Positions 50,557 to 61,498 of a DNA stretch of 64,000 nucleotides are shown piece after piece. The notes under the pieces were generated by a model. The model did no database searches. It was not told where the DNA came from and was given only the letters and a program-made list of their open reading frames with translations. How positions within the stretch are numbered: position 1 is the first letter of the stretch; each line of letters starts with the position of its first letter. Source of the DNA: Aulostomus chinensis (Eukaryota > Chordata > Actinopteri > Syngnathiformes > Aulostomidae); NCBI GenBank assembly GCA_037954235.1, contig JBBMOA010000004.1:6835001-6899000 (forward strand). Reading direction: 5' to 3'. Position numbers and translations under genes: made by a program.

Positions 50557-53269
50557 GGTCACCTGCTGCCAGCCATCATGGTCATCCTGCTCCACCTCAC
50601 GATCCTGGTTACCACCTCTGCACCTCTCACTCTTAGCTGGCCCAGTTGTTCCAGTCCAGGAGCCTGGACTTCCGAGCAGGATCCACATATCCAGGACTTC
50701 CTCAGTTTGCTGCAGTCATGACAACGTTTGTAGTTTCCTCACCTGTTGGTGAGTGTGTTCACCTAAAAGGGGCGGTGCCGGCACTCAACATGGGGAGTAG
50801 CACATTTCACTCAAGAGAAACAAATTATGTAGAGGACAAATCCATCAGCAGCAGCAACCAGACGCCTGAGTGAGGGTGTCAGTCCACGGACCTTTAATAC
50901 GACTGGCGATCGTTGGGACAACAATCCCCTCTGATTGGCACCAGTGAGGGGTGGAGGAGATGAAGGACAACTGAACATCAGTCCTGCTGCTCCTGCCGCC
51001 AAGCTCTGACTCATCCTGAAGACCAGACATGAAGGAAGTTAAAGTGACTCACCACTGTAAAAGCTGATTGGATCATTTTCATTGTTTGTTGGCACAGATT
51101 AACAGCCCGGGCTAGCCCTGCCCACAACCATTCCGATTGGCTCAAGGAGACACAAATAAGGCAGATGGTTTCTTGTAAGACAGCAGCATGATGGCACAGC
51201 GCCACGGTGGGAGGTCTGGCCGCCTGAGACCTCCTCCAGGCTGCATGTCCCTCCTCCTGATGAAGGTGAGGTCAGAGGCTTCGCTCCTCCAGCACCGAGG
51301 TGACGGGTGAGACATCGGCCTTCTCTCATACTTTTCTGAGTGACTGTGAGCACTGAGCAGCCTCGCGGGGCAGAGGCCTCCGTCCTCACGACGACAACCA
51401 TCTTCCTTTGACGACCGTGCGGTTCCTGTCAGGGATTGAGGAGACAGTTGTGGGGTCAGAGGTCACGTCCAGGCCGAGAAATAGAACATTTCAGGCAGCG
51501 GGATGTTTCAGAGTTGGTATCAACCCTGAGAACTCAACTGAGGACACAGTCAGACTGTGATGCCAGAGGAATGTCACCCAAAGGTGTCAGGACCTGACCC
51601 AGTAAGACACAGGCAGTGGGTTCACATGCACAGAGGAAACCGTGACGTGTTACTGGACTGTGGTCCAGGTCCCGGCTCTTAGAGACAAATGGACAACTAT
51701 GCAAAAATGTGTTGCTCCTGAGTGAGACTCCTGGGTTCAGTACAGAACAGAACAGAACACCGGCCAGTCTGGGTCAGCTGGAGCGCACACACCCACATGT
51801 TCTGGGTCTGAACAGATTATGTGTATAAGTGGATTTCAAGAGTTCAGTTTTAGTCCTGTAAAGGAAGCGTGTGAACTGGTGCTTCTAGAATCATCACAAA
51901 ATCTTCAGGGCACCGGTAAGAGTTCTGCTCTGACCCTCCAGACTCCGTCCCACTCAGGTTTTCACCTGTAAGAGGACCAGTGTGAGCCAGCCCACTGGAT
52001 TTAGGATGATCTGAAACTGATGAAGTCACCATGGAGATTCAAGTTGAAGACGACCCGGTCGAGGCTCGGCAGGATTTGGGGACATTTAGATATTTACAGC
52101 CATTGTAGTCAGTGACAACCAGTTAAACAGTACCAGTAACCAACTGGAAGAGTTTTTGTGGTGGGTGTAGTATCACTGCCTGCTGAGGTCCGGTACCGTG
52201 GGACTGCACTGGTGGGGTTGTTGGTCTTGGACCATGTAATCATGGTTGCAAAATGATGTTTCAGATGTGCGGAGCAAAGACGACTTGATCAATCAAGTCA
52301 AAGTAACAGATTTATCGTTGCATCTCCAGATGGATGCATCCGTTTACCCTCTTGGTCGGGTGACAGACTCCTGATGTGAGGATTTGCCGATCACACTATT
52401 CCAGCGTCTGAGCTCGACTGGAGACTCCTGCTGAAATCTGTTTCTAATTAGGCGCCTATGAACCATCCATTGTTGTGCTGCTGCAGGGGACCAACGACCA
52501 GCTACCAGCCAGACCTCCCAGAGCCCCCGCGGGTCTGCGGGCTCCGTATTAACCTGCGGCTAATGGTCCCGAGGGGGTGGATGACTGACGGGGCCGAGGA
52601 GGCTTCGGTTTCATAGGCCCTCTGGTCCCGAAGTCTGCACACAAACCCCCCAGTCAGGAGCCACCACATCTGATCCACCTTGTAAAGGTCTGGTCGAACA
52701 TTTCCAGAACCCTCCTGGTCCCTGGAGTGTGTCTGGTCTGGTACTAAGCTGTTGATTTGGTACGAAGCGACTTGTAAAAGTGTAAGCAGGACGTTTTCTC
52801 TCATTTACTCAGGAAATCCATGCATGAATAATCAATAGCTACCACACAGGCTTTGATCACACCAGTTAAGAAAATCCATTAAAGGAGGATGAAGACTGGC
52901 GAGGAATGCTGAGGTATTGGAAACTCATCACTTCCTCAAGCTGGGAGTGACCTGGTGACACCCAACGATGTTGACGTTTGAAGTTGTGTCTTCATTTCAG
53001 GCTGCCATGTTGTTCAGGAGACAGAGCTGTTATCAGCTATCAGCTGTCAGAGGCTCCCGGCGACGGTCTCCTCGCCGCTCTGCTGCTCTGGATGATCCGC
53101 CCCCCCCCAGCTCTGTTATCACGGCTGCTCTGGTTCACCACTCCAGAGTTCACAGTCTTGTTGATGTTCTCCTCTGCTTCAGCACAAGGATGAAATCTAA
53201 TGCTTTTATCACAACTGACACCAATCACATTCGTAGACACCGATGTTAATCTACTGTCAGACTGCATCA

Positions 53270-53498
53270 TCGTCCATTTTCTATCCTGCTTATCCGTTAC
53301 GAGTCCCAGCTGTCATTGGGTGAGAGGCGGGGTTCACCCTGGACGGGTCACCAGTCCATCTCAGAGCCATCAGGAGCAATTAGGGGTTCAGTATCTTGCT
53401 CAAGGACACTTGGACATGGTCACCGGGGGAAGTGGGGATTGAACCAGCGACCCTTCGGTTGCTAGACGACCACTCTTCCTCTGAGACACGCCGCCCCC
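53270..53498 (-). mobile_element. tRNA-derived SINE, reverse orientation
   Basis: Read on the minus strand, the element begins with a tRNA-like head whose B box (GGTTCAATCC) is the complement of 53436-53445. It continues with CCAAGTGTCCTTGAGCAAGA, the body segment shared with the SINE at 10.3 kb, then a tail with CTGGTGACCCGTCCAGGGTG and ACCCCGCCTCTCACCC. The tail differs from that of the 10.3-kb copy, so the two may be subfamilies sharing a head. No open reading frame is expected or seen. Confidence 0.8.
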
Positions 53499-53661
53499 AG
53501 TCAGACTCCGAGTTTCTGTATTCCTCCAATGCTGGATGTTGCTGAGGTAGCAGGTAAACAGCTGCGGCCCGCTATGTGCCTGTTAGCATGGCTGACACGT
53601 CAAGTCGGGTTTCTGTGTGTCTCCAAATCTGTCCAACAGTCCCTGCTGTCTCTGCCCTAGC

Positions 53662-54208
53662 AGAACCTCCCTCCTAGTAGAGCGGGTGGAGAACCTCCCT
53701 CCTAGTAGAGCGGGTGGAGAACCTCCCTCCTAGTAGAACGGGTGGAGGACCTCCCTCCTAGTAGAGCGGGTGGAGAACCTCCCTCCTAGTAGAACGGGTG
53801 GAGGACCTCCCTCCTAGTAGAGCGGGTGGAGAACCTCCCTCCTAGTAGAACGGGTGGAGGACCTCCCTCCTAGTAAAGCGGGTGGAGAACCTCCCTCCTA
53901 GTAGAACGGGTGGAGGACCTCCCTCCTAGTAAAGCGGGTGGAGAACCTCCCTCCTAGTAGAACGGGTGGAGGACCTCCCTCCTAGTAGAGCGGGTGGAGA
54001 ACCTCCCTCCTAGTAGAACGGGTGGAGAACCTCCCTCCTAGTAAAGCGGGTGGAGAACCTCCCTCCTAGTAAAGCGGGTGGAGAACCTACCTCCTAGTAA
54101 AGCGGGTGGAGAACCTCCCTCCTAGTAGAGCGGGTGGAGAACCTCCCTCCTAGTAAAGCGGGTGGAGAACCTCCCTCCTAGTAGAGCGGGTGGAGAACCT
54201 CCCTCCTT
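53662..54208. repeat. 28-bp minisatellite, 19 full copies, partly dimeric
   Basis: The unit is GAACCTCCCTCCTAGTAG followed by AGCGGGTGGA. Three main variants differ at fixed positions: AGAGCGGG, AGAACGGG (usually followed by GGACC instead of GAACC) and AAAGCGGG. In the middle of the array the AACGGG type alternates strictly with the other types, making a 56-bp dimer. The last copy is truncated at CTCCTTCT. Confidence 0.97.
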
Positions 54209-54301
54209 CTATGAACCAGCACATGAGACAGCAGCGATGAAAACCTTCCTTTACCAACAGGAAGGTGGAGCAGATCCAGGATCAGTTGGGACGGACGTCT
54301 A

Positions 54302-54350
54302 GTGGTAGAACTTCTAGTGGTCGTAATACTTCCACTAGAAGTTCTACCAC
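54302..54350. repeat. perfect 19-bp inverted repeat (hairpin)
   Basis: The arms at 54302-54320 (GTGGTAGAACTTCTAGTGG) and 54332-54350 are exact reverse complements separated by an 11-nt loop. The hairpin lies inside a wider foldback locus. Confidence 0.95.
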
Positions 54351-54354
54351 CAAT

Positions 54355-54600
54355 AGTACTGGTACTAGTTCTAAAAGAAGTCCTCACTCTCCTGTCCTCC
54401 GTCCCCATCTTTCTCACTGCTCATGTTTCTCCTTCCATCTTGTTTACGTCCCCTTCTGTCTCTCTGTCTCTTCTCCATGACAGAGGACAGGAGAGTAAGG
54501 ACTACTATTAATACTAGTGGTAGTACTTCTTGTGGTAGCACTTCTTATACAAGCACTACTAGTACCAGTACTACGAGTGGTAGGAGGGGTCAGCCTGAGG
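54355..54600. repeat. inverted duplication with ACT/AGT trinucleotide-like arms
   Basis: Segment 54379-54403 and the reverse complement of 54479-54503 match at 23 of 25 bases across a 75-bp spacer. Outside each arm lies ACTAGTACT-type trinucleotide-like sequence (54340-54378 and 54504-54590). Translating opposite strands gives matching peptides (TEDRRVRT on both strands), which independently shows the inverted relation. Confidence 0.85.
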
Positions 54601-54604
54601 CTCT

Positions 54605-54950
54605 GCAGGTCTGCAGCCTCCTCCTCCAGCAGCATCAGTCAAGGGTCTGGGAGGTGAGACTGGGAGACGGTTCCACAGAGACGGAGCCTGAAAGCCGAGG
54701 CTCCACCTCCCATGTGACTTTTGGAGCCTCCAGGAACCAGCAGGAACCCAGCAGCATCCTGGGAGCGATGGGTTCTAGCCGGGTAGTAGGGAACAAGGAG
54801 CTCCCCACAATCATAACTTGATCTATTTCAAGAGCTGAAGTAGATACAAACTGAGAATTCAGATTAGAATCCAGAGTCCAGACCAGGACGCCGCGGCACC
54901 GGAACCAATACAAGCAGCTGTAGTTGTCCAGGCTGGATGAGATGGACGTT
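54605..54950. repeat. possible degenerate teleost interspersed repeat
   Basis: Words such as GGGAGACGGTTCCACAGAGA, GAGCCTGAAAGCCGAGGCTC and CATCCTGGGAGCGATGGGTT resemble, with many changes, a widespread fish repeat in which 'gggagac-ttccacagag' is followed by 'cctgaaagc-gaggctc'. No termini were seen. This rests on recall. Confidence 0.35.
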
Positions 54951-57224
54951 TGGGTTAGGGTTAATGACTAGACTTGAGTCACTCCGACCAACATGCTCAT
55001 GGCTCCACTGCTAGTTTCACACACAACAGGTCACTAATGGTCAATTTTAATTCATGTCCTACTCAGCTTATACAGTATAATACTGTACTAATACTGTACT
55101 AATACTGTAGTAATAGTCCACATCTGATTCTAGCATTCACCAGATAAAACTCCAGAGCCGGAGGGGACCAACGCCACCCGTGCAACATCAATACAATAAA
55201 AGCGACTGCTGGGAGATTAGCACATTAGCAAGAAAAAGCACTAAATTGACTCCAGAGGAAAGGAGGGAAAAAAGAAAGTCTTTGAAACCCAGAGCACAAT
55301 TTCGCTTCTTATTAAGCGGCTGGCGTTTCTGTCTGGGGCGTCTCCACAGATACGAGCGTCTCTGATAAGTCGGCGGCTGCAGCTCCAGTTCTGCTTTCAC
55401 AAATTTTGTTTGCCAGATCATCAAACTCAAATCTGAACTTATCAGTCCGCGTCCATTAAAGACCCACGCTGTTTATGTTCTGAAGAGTTCATACAAAATA
55501 TCACGATCTTTTACAAATGTCAAATCATTTGTCGTCATTTTTGGGAAAAGAGACGTTCAAACTCTCATCCTTGGACCGTTGTAACGAGGCTCCAGTGACT
55601 CGGTGGCGGCGTTTCCTGCCTGTGCTGGTGGTGGGCAGACGTGTGGCATCTGTGCACAAATGCCCGATCTCTAAGGTCACCAGAAGACCAGCGCTGGCGG
55701 GTCGTGTTGCCATGGAGACTGTGGGATCGTGGAGGAGACTGGTCGAGGAGCCAACTGAAGATTGGGACTCATCTGTATTTGTCCGGCGTCGCGAGCTCGT
55801 GTGATGAGCGTAAACACCAGGATGACCACTTGTTCACCAACAACCAGACATGAGAAGCTTTTTAATTGAACAATATTTATTGAAACACTTAAAGCCCACC
55901 TGAGCCACAAAGACCTCCAGACAAACGGAGTATCCTCTCAACCTGACATGGAAACCTTCAACATCCCATTCTGGAATAAAATCTCTAAAACTCATTCAAT
56001 CAGAACTCAGAGTAGAAAAAAAGTTTGTTGATTATTACAATGCGGTAGAAAGAAATTGCATTCATGGTGTGACAGAGAGAAAAGGCTTGTCAACCCGTGA
56101 GCATGAAGAGGCACATGTTGGAGTCCACGCGATGCTACCGAGTGGAGAGATTAAGAATCTCCTGGGATTACGGGGACCGGCGCCGTGCTACTGGACACGA
56201 GCTGACTGGACAGAAATGTTGCGCCTGTTATTGTAACACTGATCCTGATGTCAGCCTGTGGCGAGGAGGACATCAGATGATGCTGACATGCTAACTGCTA
56301 ATTAGCTGCAGCAGCGGTGTCCCATCATTAAAGTGAGTGTGTGTGTAAACAACTGGGATAGAATCCCGATGGTTCTGGTCCTGATGGTCCTGGTCCCTGT
56401 GAATCACCAACAGGACCAGCAAACCCAGAACCATCATGGGAGACCAGAATCTCGTGCTCTTCTCAGGGGGAGTCAGTGAGGGGCTGTTGGTAGAGGGGTG
56501 GATGTGGTTGGTTCCTGGGCGTCCTGCTCCACCTCCTGCTCCTCCTGCTACACTGCAACAACATTCTGGGAGAGTGTCAGCAGTGCAGCAGGAGGAGCCA
56601 TGACAGGAGGGGAGGCCAATCGAGGAAGTCAGTGCATGTGTCTGTCAACAAGATGCTCGCTAAGTCTGGAGAGTGGAGACAGACATCAGCAGGAGAGGAC
56701 ACACCTGTGTGGAGAAGCACCTCATGGAGGAGTCACTCTGATGAGAGCCGCACACAAAGGTGAGCATGGAATATCCATTCAAAGAAAACAAATGCATGTA
56801 AAACTCTTGAGTTTGACTGACACCTACACAAACGACTCACTGATGGGATGAAGCAGACGGACACCAGCGAGGTCAGACAGACACACCCACAAGCAGGAGA
56901 CGTGAGCGGAGGGGAGGACCTGGACTGGTGCCGCGGTGTGGTGTCCTGGTGTTTTCCTGCTCCTCTTTACAAGACCAACCACATCATATGCAAGCGCTTT
57001 GGTGCAAACGGTGCAGTTCCCAATCTCTACTGAGAACAGTCGGAATTCACAGAATAAAAAATCTGTGGTGCATAAAAAACAGGGCAGGAAACACTGAGTT
57101 TCCAAAGCCTCGGTGGCTGAAGGGTTGTTCAGTTAGAGAAGCACAGGAGGGTGCGGACCGTCACTCACATCTCCTCAACACCCCAGGGAACAAGAACTCA
57201 CATCGGATGACATCACAGTCCTCC
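54951..57224 (-). other. slc41a2: probable slc41a2 3' UTR and flank
   Basis: This lies downstream of the slc41a2 stop on the minus strand. A possible polyadenylation signal AATAAA (minus strand; TTTATT at 55876-55881) would give a 3' UTR of about 1.35 kb. No coding region was recognised on either strand. An AATAAA also occurs on the plus strand near 55976, but no plus-strand gene ends here. Confidence 0.4.
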
Positions 57225-57410
57225 TCAGTCGCCCACGTCGCTGTCCTGGTCACCTATGAGCCACAGGAAGTGGAAGCTAAGGGCGAGCAGGGCGGTGCCC
57301 AACAGATCCCCCAGAGCTGTCAGGTAGGGAATAGAGAAACTGTCCGGGTCTTTCCCACTTCGCCACATGGAGTGCACCATCCAGTCTGCTATACACAACA
57401 ACAGCAGCAC
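57225..57410 (-). CDS. slc41a2: solute carrier family 41 member 2, last coding exon
   Basis: This exon encodes the C-terminal 61 residues of a plasma-membrane magnesium transporter of the SLC41 (MgtE-like) family, with stop TGA at 57227-57225. The translation reads VLLLLCIADWMVHSMWRSGK, then DPDSFSIPYLTALGDLLGT and ALLALSFHFLWLIGD, ending DQDSDVGD. The last hydrophobic stretch is a transmembrane helix and the acidic tail is typical. The MW.SGKDPDSFSIPYL version and the DVGD end fit SLC41A2 better than SLC41A1, which I recall with DPDNFSIPYL. The acceptor is CTACCCAG in phase 0, so it joins the LLQ end of the exon at 62375-62523. It is transcribed toward chst11. Confidence 0.94.
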   Translation of the reverse strand: MLLLLCIADWMVHSMWRSGKDPDSFSIPYLTALGDLLGTALLALSFHFLWLIGDQDSDVGD

Positions 57411-58194
57411 CTGGGTAGGAGAAGCACAGCGTTAGATTGTGGGATCTTTGGTTTGGAGTCTCTGGACCAACAGACGACAATCTGACGGCGAGGAGTTGAC
57501 CCGAGACACGAGATGGTCATTCTGAGCTAGCTGAGAGGATCTCACAGGTTGGGAATCTTTGACTTGATCACCTGATTCTGACCACTGATCTTTGAATCAC
57601 ACCAGAGGGACGACGCTTACTGACAGATCTTTTTCCAAGTCAGAATATAGCAAGAAACAGACAGTACAGGTTGTGTGGGTTACCTTGGCAAGGGTGTGGT
57701 TACAGACAGACAGCAGGCGGGGAGTGTAAAGCTAGCGGGAGTGTAGCAGCGCAGCATGTGTGCAGGCTAAGCAGCTTCTTGTGTTCTACCGTGGAATTCT
57801 TAGCTCCTATCAACATCAGGCCAGGCTACCGGCCAGGACAGCAGGTCCTCCACATGCTGCTGGCAGGAGGACGGAGACGCCGCAGTCCCACATTTAACCA
57901 AAGAACGGAAAAAACAAAAGGCTTGCATTATCAAAGCAGACAGAAAAAAGTGTTTATGCAGAGTGTCATCAAACTGTGGAGGAAACAGAGAAATCGACAG
58001 AGCAGCAGATCGGGCGAAGAGTAAGAGACTGTTATTCATAATTTTAACAAGTTTCCACGCATGGAGGGAAAACTGCTGAGAGAAACGCTCAGTCCATTAA
58101 AAGATAAGGACGTGTTGATAATTTAAGGGGAAATGAGCTGTCCAAAGTAGGCAGTCCAAACATTAGACAAACAAAAAGTATCACAGGCGTTGAA

Positions 58195-58201
<7 letters not shown>

Positions 58202-58244
<43 letters not shown>
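58202..58244. repeat. (CA)n microsatellite
   Basis: Forty-three bases of CA repeats in the slc41a2 intron. Confidence 0.97.
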
Positions 58245-58245
<1 letters not shown>

Positions 58246-58380
58246 CAGGGTTGAATCCAGAGCACCTGGGCTGCTGCTTATCTCACTGAAAGATGGTGAC
58301 ATACTAGAAATAAGAAGACAAATATCAAGCAGACGGAGAATCCATGCTGATAAGGAATCCTTTTCCACGTATAATTGTGT

Positions 58381-58556
58381 TTTCAGGTATATTCAGGTGT
58401 TTCCGGGCATTTCCGAGTGTTTCCAGGTGTTTCCGGGTATTTCCGAGTGTTTCCAGGTGCTTTCAGGCGTTTCCGGGTATTTCCAGGTGCTTTCGGGCGT
58501 TTCCAAGTGTTTCCAGGTGCTTTCAGGTGTTTCCAGGTGCTTTCAGCAGCAGGCTC
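58381..58556. repeat. 10-bp minisatellite, about 17 copies
   Basis: The unit is TTCCAGGTGY, with frequent TTCCGGGTAT, TTCCGAGTGT and TTTCAGGTGT variants in strict 10-bp register. Because 10 is not a multiple of 3, the peptide repeats every 30 bp. All three plus frames stay open, which explains the long overlapping open frames here. Confidence 0.95.
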
Positions 58557-60473
58557 TGGGAGGTGAGGGGAGAGGCCGCCTTCAGCACAGAGAGGCTGGA
58601 CCTAACATCAACACAATCTGGAAGAGGCTCCGCTCCACCGCTGCCGCAGAACCCGTGGTCCTCAGATCTACACTTGAGTCCGACCTGGGAACCAGCCGCC
58701 GTGCCAGCTGGCTGCAACCGCCACGCTGCAGATGCAAACTTCAGTGTTGAGCTCAGCCATGATGCCGGAGCGCTCAAGTCAGGTGAGATACTGGTTCAGT
58801 TTCTCCCTCCTGGATCCTCTCAGTCAAAAAGGGACGAGTGTCGTTGTTGTTTTTCTCCATCAAAGAAGACGGACGACACCCCAGAGGGTAAATCAGCACG
58901 TTGGCTGGAACTCTCCACCAGGGCGGCGTATCAAGACCAGGAACAACTGAGAGCTTTCAGCTTCACCTCGCTAATGATGTCACTGGGGACTTTAGCAGCC
59001 GTTCCAGGGACTCGATGTATTCATCAGTGTAAGCTGACGCTGACCAGGGGAGCCTCCAAGTCAAGTTCCATCGGAACAGTCGAGCCCTGTGGTAAGCAGG
59101 CAGGTTTGAGAGCTTCCTACTGACTGCAGCTTTACGGGGCTTCTTGTGTTTGTTTCAGATGCAGAGTTTGGCTGAGAACGTGTCAGATTAGCAAGCTCAT
59201 TTGGTTCTGAAAGTCTTCCTAGCTAGCATGAGCCACCTCAGCTCGTGGATCCACTCATAAATCATTCAAGCTGTGGCTGTGCTCGTCTGCTCGGCTTCGC
59301 CCTTCATCATTCTGGGCTTTTATCAGGTCAAAGAGACATCCGGTTTTTGTGCTTTCATGTTGACGAAGTCTCACAGCTGTCGTGTTCAGGTCAAGAAATA
59401 AACGTGGGAGAGGCGAGGAAATCTCCTCCTCTTCTTAAATGTTTTGGAGCAGGAACCTGCACTGATTTGAGAACACGGACCAGCGAGCATCTTCAGAGAG
59501 GTTTTGCACGTTAGCAGTCTTGTCACATATCGCCACTCGTCAAACGGATCCAACCACTCAAATGAGTCTTTACAGGATTCCAGAGCGAGTGAGCCTGCGT
59601 CAAACAGTGTGTTCTGATCTTTGATAGAGAATATAAGCATCAGACATGAAGACGCCGTGTGTGAGTCACTCCCGAGGATGACGAGAGCTTTAAAGAGCTC
59701 AAGCTACATATCCAGCGTGGATGTGCTGGATTCCTCATCGCCAGCTCGGACTGAGAGGTCTTTCTCTTGTTGGAGTTCCTTTAACACAGATTCTGTTTGG
59801 GTTCTACCTTGATTTGACTGTTAGCCTCCACGTTAGCATGTCACTGTATCACAATCCCATAAATGTTGAATTCGCATGGTCCTCCATATTCAGCACGAGT
59901 AACTTTGAATATCTCTCGCTCTCCTTTCTTGACTTCCCAACCGTCGAACTCTTTCCGAACTTCACTCTGACATCTCTGCGGTCCTCCGCTGCCTGCTGCT
60001 ACTCTCTGCCTCTCAACAGCTTCTACAGCATCTTTAAGTCAGCCAGGATTATCTATTGTTCAGGGTGCTACTCTTCCTTGGTATGTCCTGGTTTTTTTTC
60101 CTGGATGTGTGCAAAAACCATCCTCCAGTGTTTGCCAAAATCTAAAGAATGCTGCTCAGCTGAGCTGTATTGCTGAGCTTCTTAGCTCCTTGGGGCTCCA
60201 GCTATTCTGCTGGAATATTTCTTTCCTAATTTCCTCTGGCTTGAATTTTTAAATCACATTATCAAACCAAAACATATGCAGCTTCTGCTTTTCACTCCCA
60301 GTGCAGAAACAGCAGCTGTACTACTTTATTTTGACGGCGGGTCGTTCTAAAACTCCCCATGCTGGTCCACATTTGACCTCCAGAGAAAACACAAGATGAA
60401 CCTGGAAGTCTAAAAAGAAGTCTCAGATGAGCGGGACAGAGTGGAGACACGCGAAGAACCATTCAGAGCACTG

Positions 60474-60673
60474 GTCAGGTGACTCCAGCTGACAGTGACG
60501 CATCAGGTCAGGTGACTCCAGCTGACAGTGACGCATCAGGTCAGGTGACTCCAGCTGACAGTGACGCATCAGGTCAGGTGACTCCAGCTGACAGTGACGC
60601 ATCAGGTCAGGTGACTCCAGCTGACAGTGACGCATCAGGTCAGGTGACTCCAGCTGACAGTGACCCATCAGGT
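60474..60673. repeat. 33-bp minisatellite, 6 nearly identical copies
   Basis: The unit is GTCAGGTGACTCCAGCTGAC followed by AGTGACGCATCAG. The copies are virtually identical; the last carries one G-to-C change. Thirty-three is a multiple of 3, so frames stay open on both strands (TPADSDASGQV on plus and HCQLESPDLMR on minus, six times each). It lies in an slc41a2 intron and there is no evidence of translation. Confidence 0.97.
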
Positions 60674-61471
60674 CTTCTGACCTTTCACATTAATTCTCAT
60701 GGTGCTGTCAACAACATTCGAGGCTGAGGACGGGTGGGGTGGGGCTTAGGATGAGGATGGGAGGCTGACGACCACACAGGAAGAGCCAGGACAGAACTTC
60801 CTGCCTAGGAAAACGCATCCAAAAACATACGTTTCATGCAATTCTCAGTCGTGATCGGGCCAAAATAAATGTGTTAACAGATTTATTTATTGATCTAATT
60901 TATTTGTAATTATTGTATTTGCCCCCATCCCTTTTAACATGAATTTTATAAAGTTAAAGTTTGTTCTTTTAATGCAAAAACCAAGAAGCATAATGTCAAA
61001 AACAAAAGTCCCTGAGGTGGGTCCTTCGCTCCACGGATGAGGGACCCTCAGCTGAGCTCTGATCAGGTTTCTCTTCTGAGCCTCCAGGAGCTGAGAACAC
61101 GTTTGGGAGGTATTTTTTGCTGCAGTTATTTCAGATCATGAGGCAATGATGACTACGTTTATTATCTTGGGTTAATGAGTTGATTCATCTCATTATCTGG
61201 AGAAAAGAATAGTCGTTTATCAGGAAATGGCCGAGTTCAATGTTTTTATAATCACTTGCCAAGTCCAGCAAGTCAGCTTGAACCCCACATGCCGTAAGTC
61301 TATTTTTACTTGCCCCAATATGAACGGTTTTATTTATTTGTTCTACGAGCGTCTGGTCAGGCTCCAGAGTACAGAAACATCAGTTCAGCTTCTGTCTGCT
61401 GTGATTCAAGTAAAAAAAACACGATTCTGTTAGGAGATTTAAAAGCATTTGAGTCCAACAAACACGGGCTG

Positions 61472-61498
61472 CGCACACGCACACACACACACACACAC
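61472..61498. repeat. short (CA)n tract
   Basis: Twenty-seven bases of CA repeats with one early CG step. Confidence 0.9.

Larger units (their letters stand above)
47810..53269. other. intergenic sequence with short repeats, no gene recognised
   Basis: There is no exon with recognisable motifs on either strand. The stretch contains TG arrays at 48241-48275 and 48584-48639 and a GGATCC-rich short repeat at 50466-50556. Everything else is unassigned. Confidence 0.6.

Noticed and set aside
58190..59123. Overlapping open frames of 186 and 259 codons in the slc41a2 intron
   Set aside because: They are produced by the 10-bp minisatellite, which lacks stops in all plus frames. The sequence after the array shows no domain.
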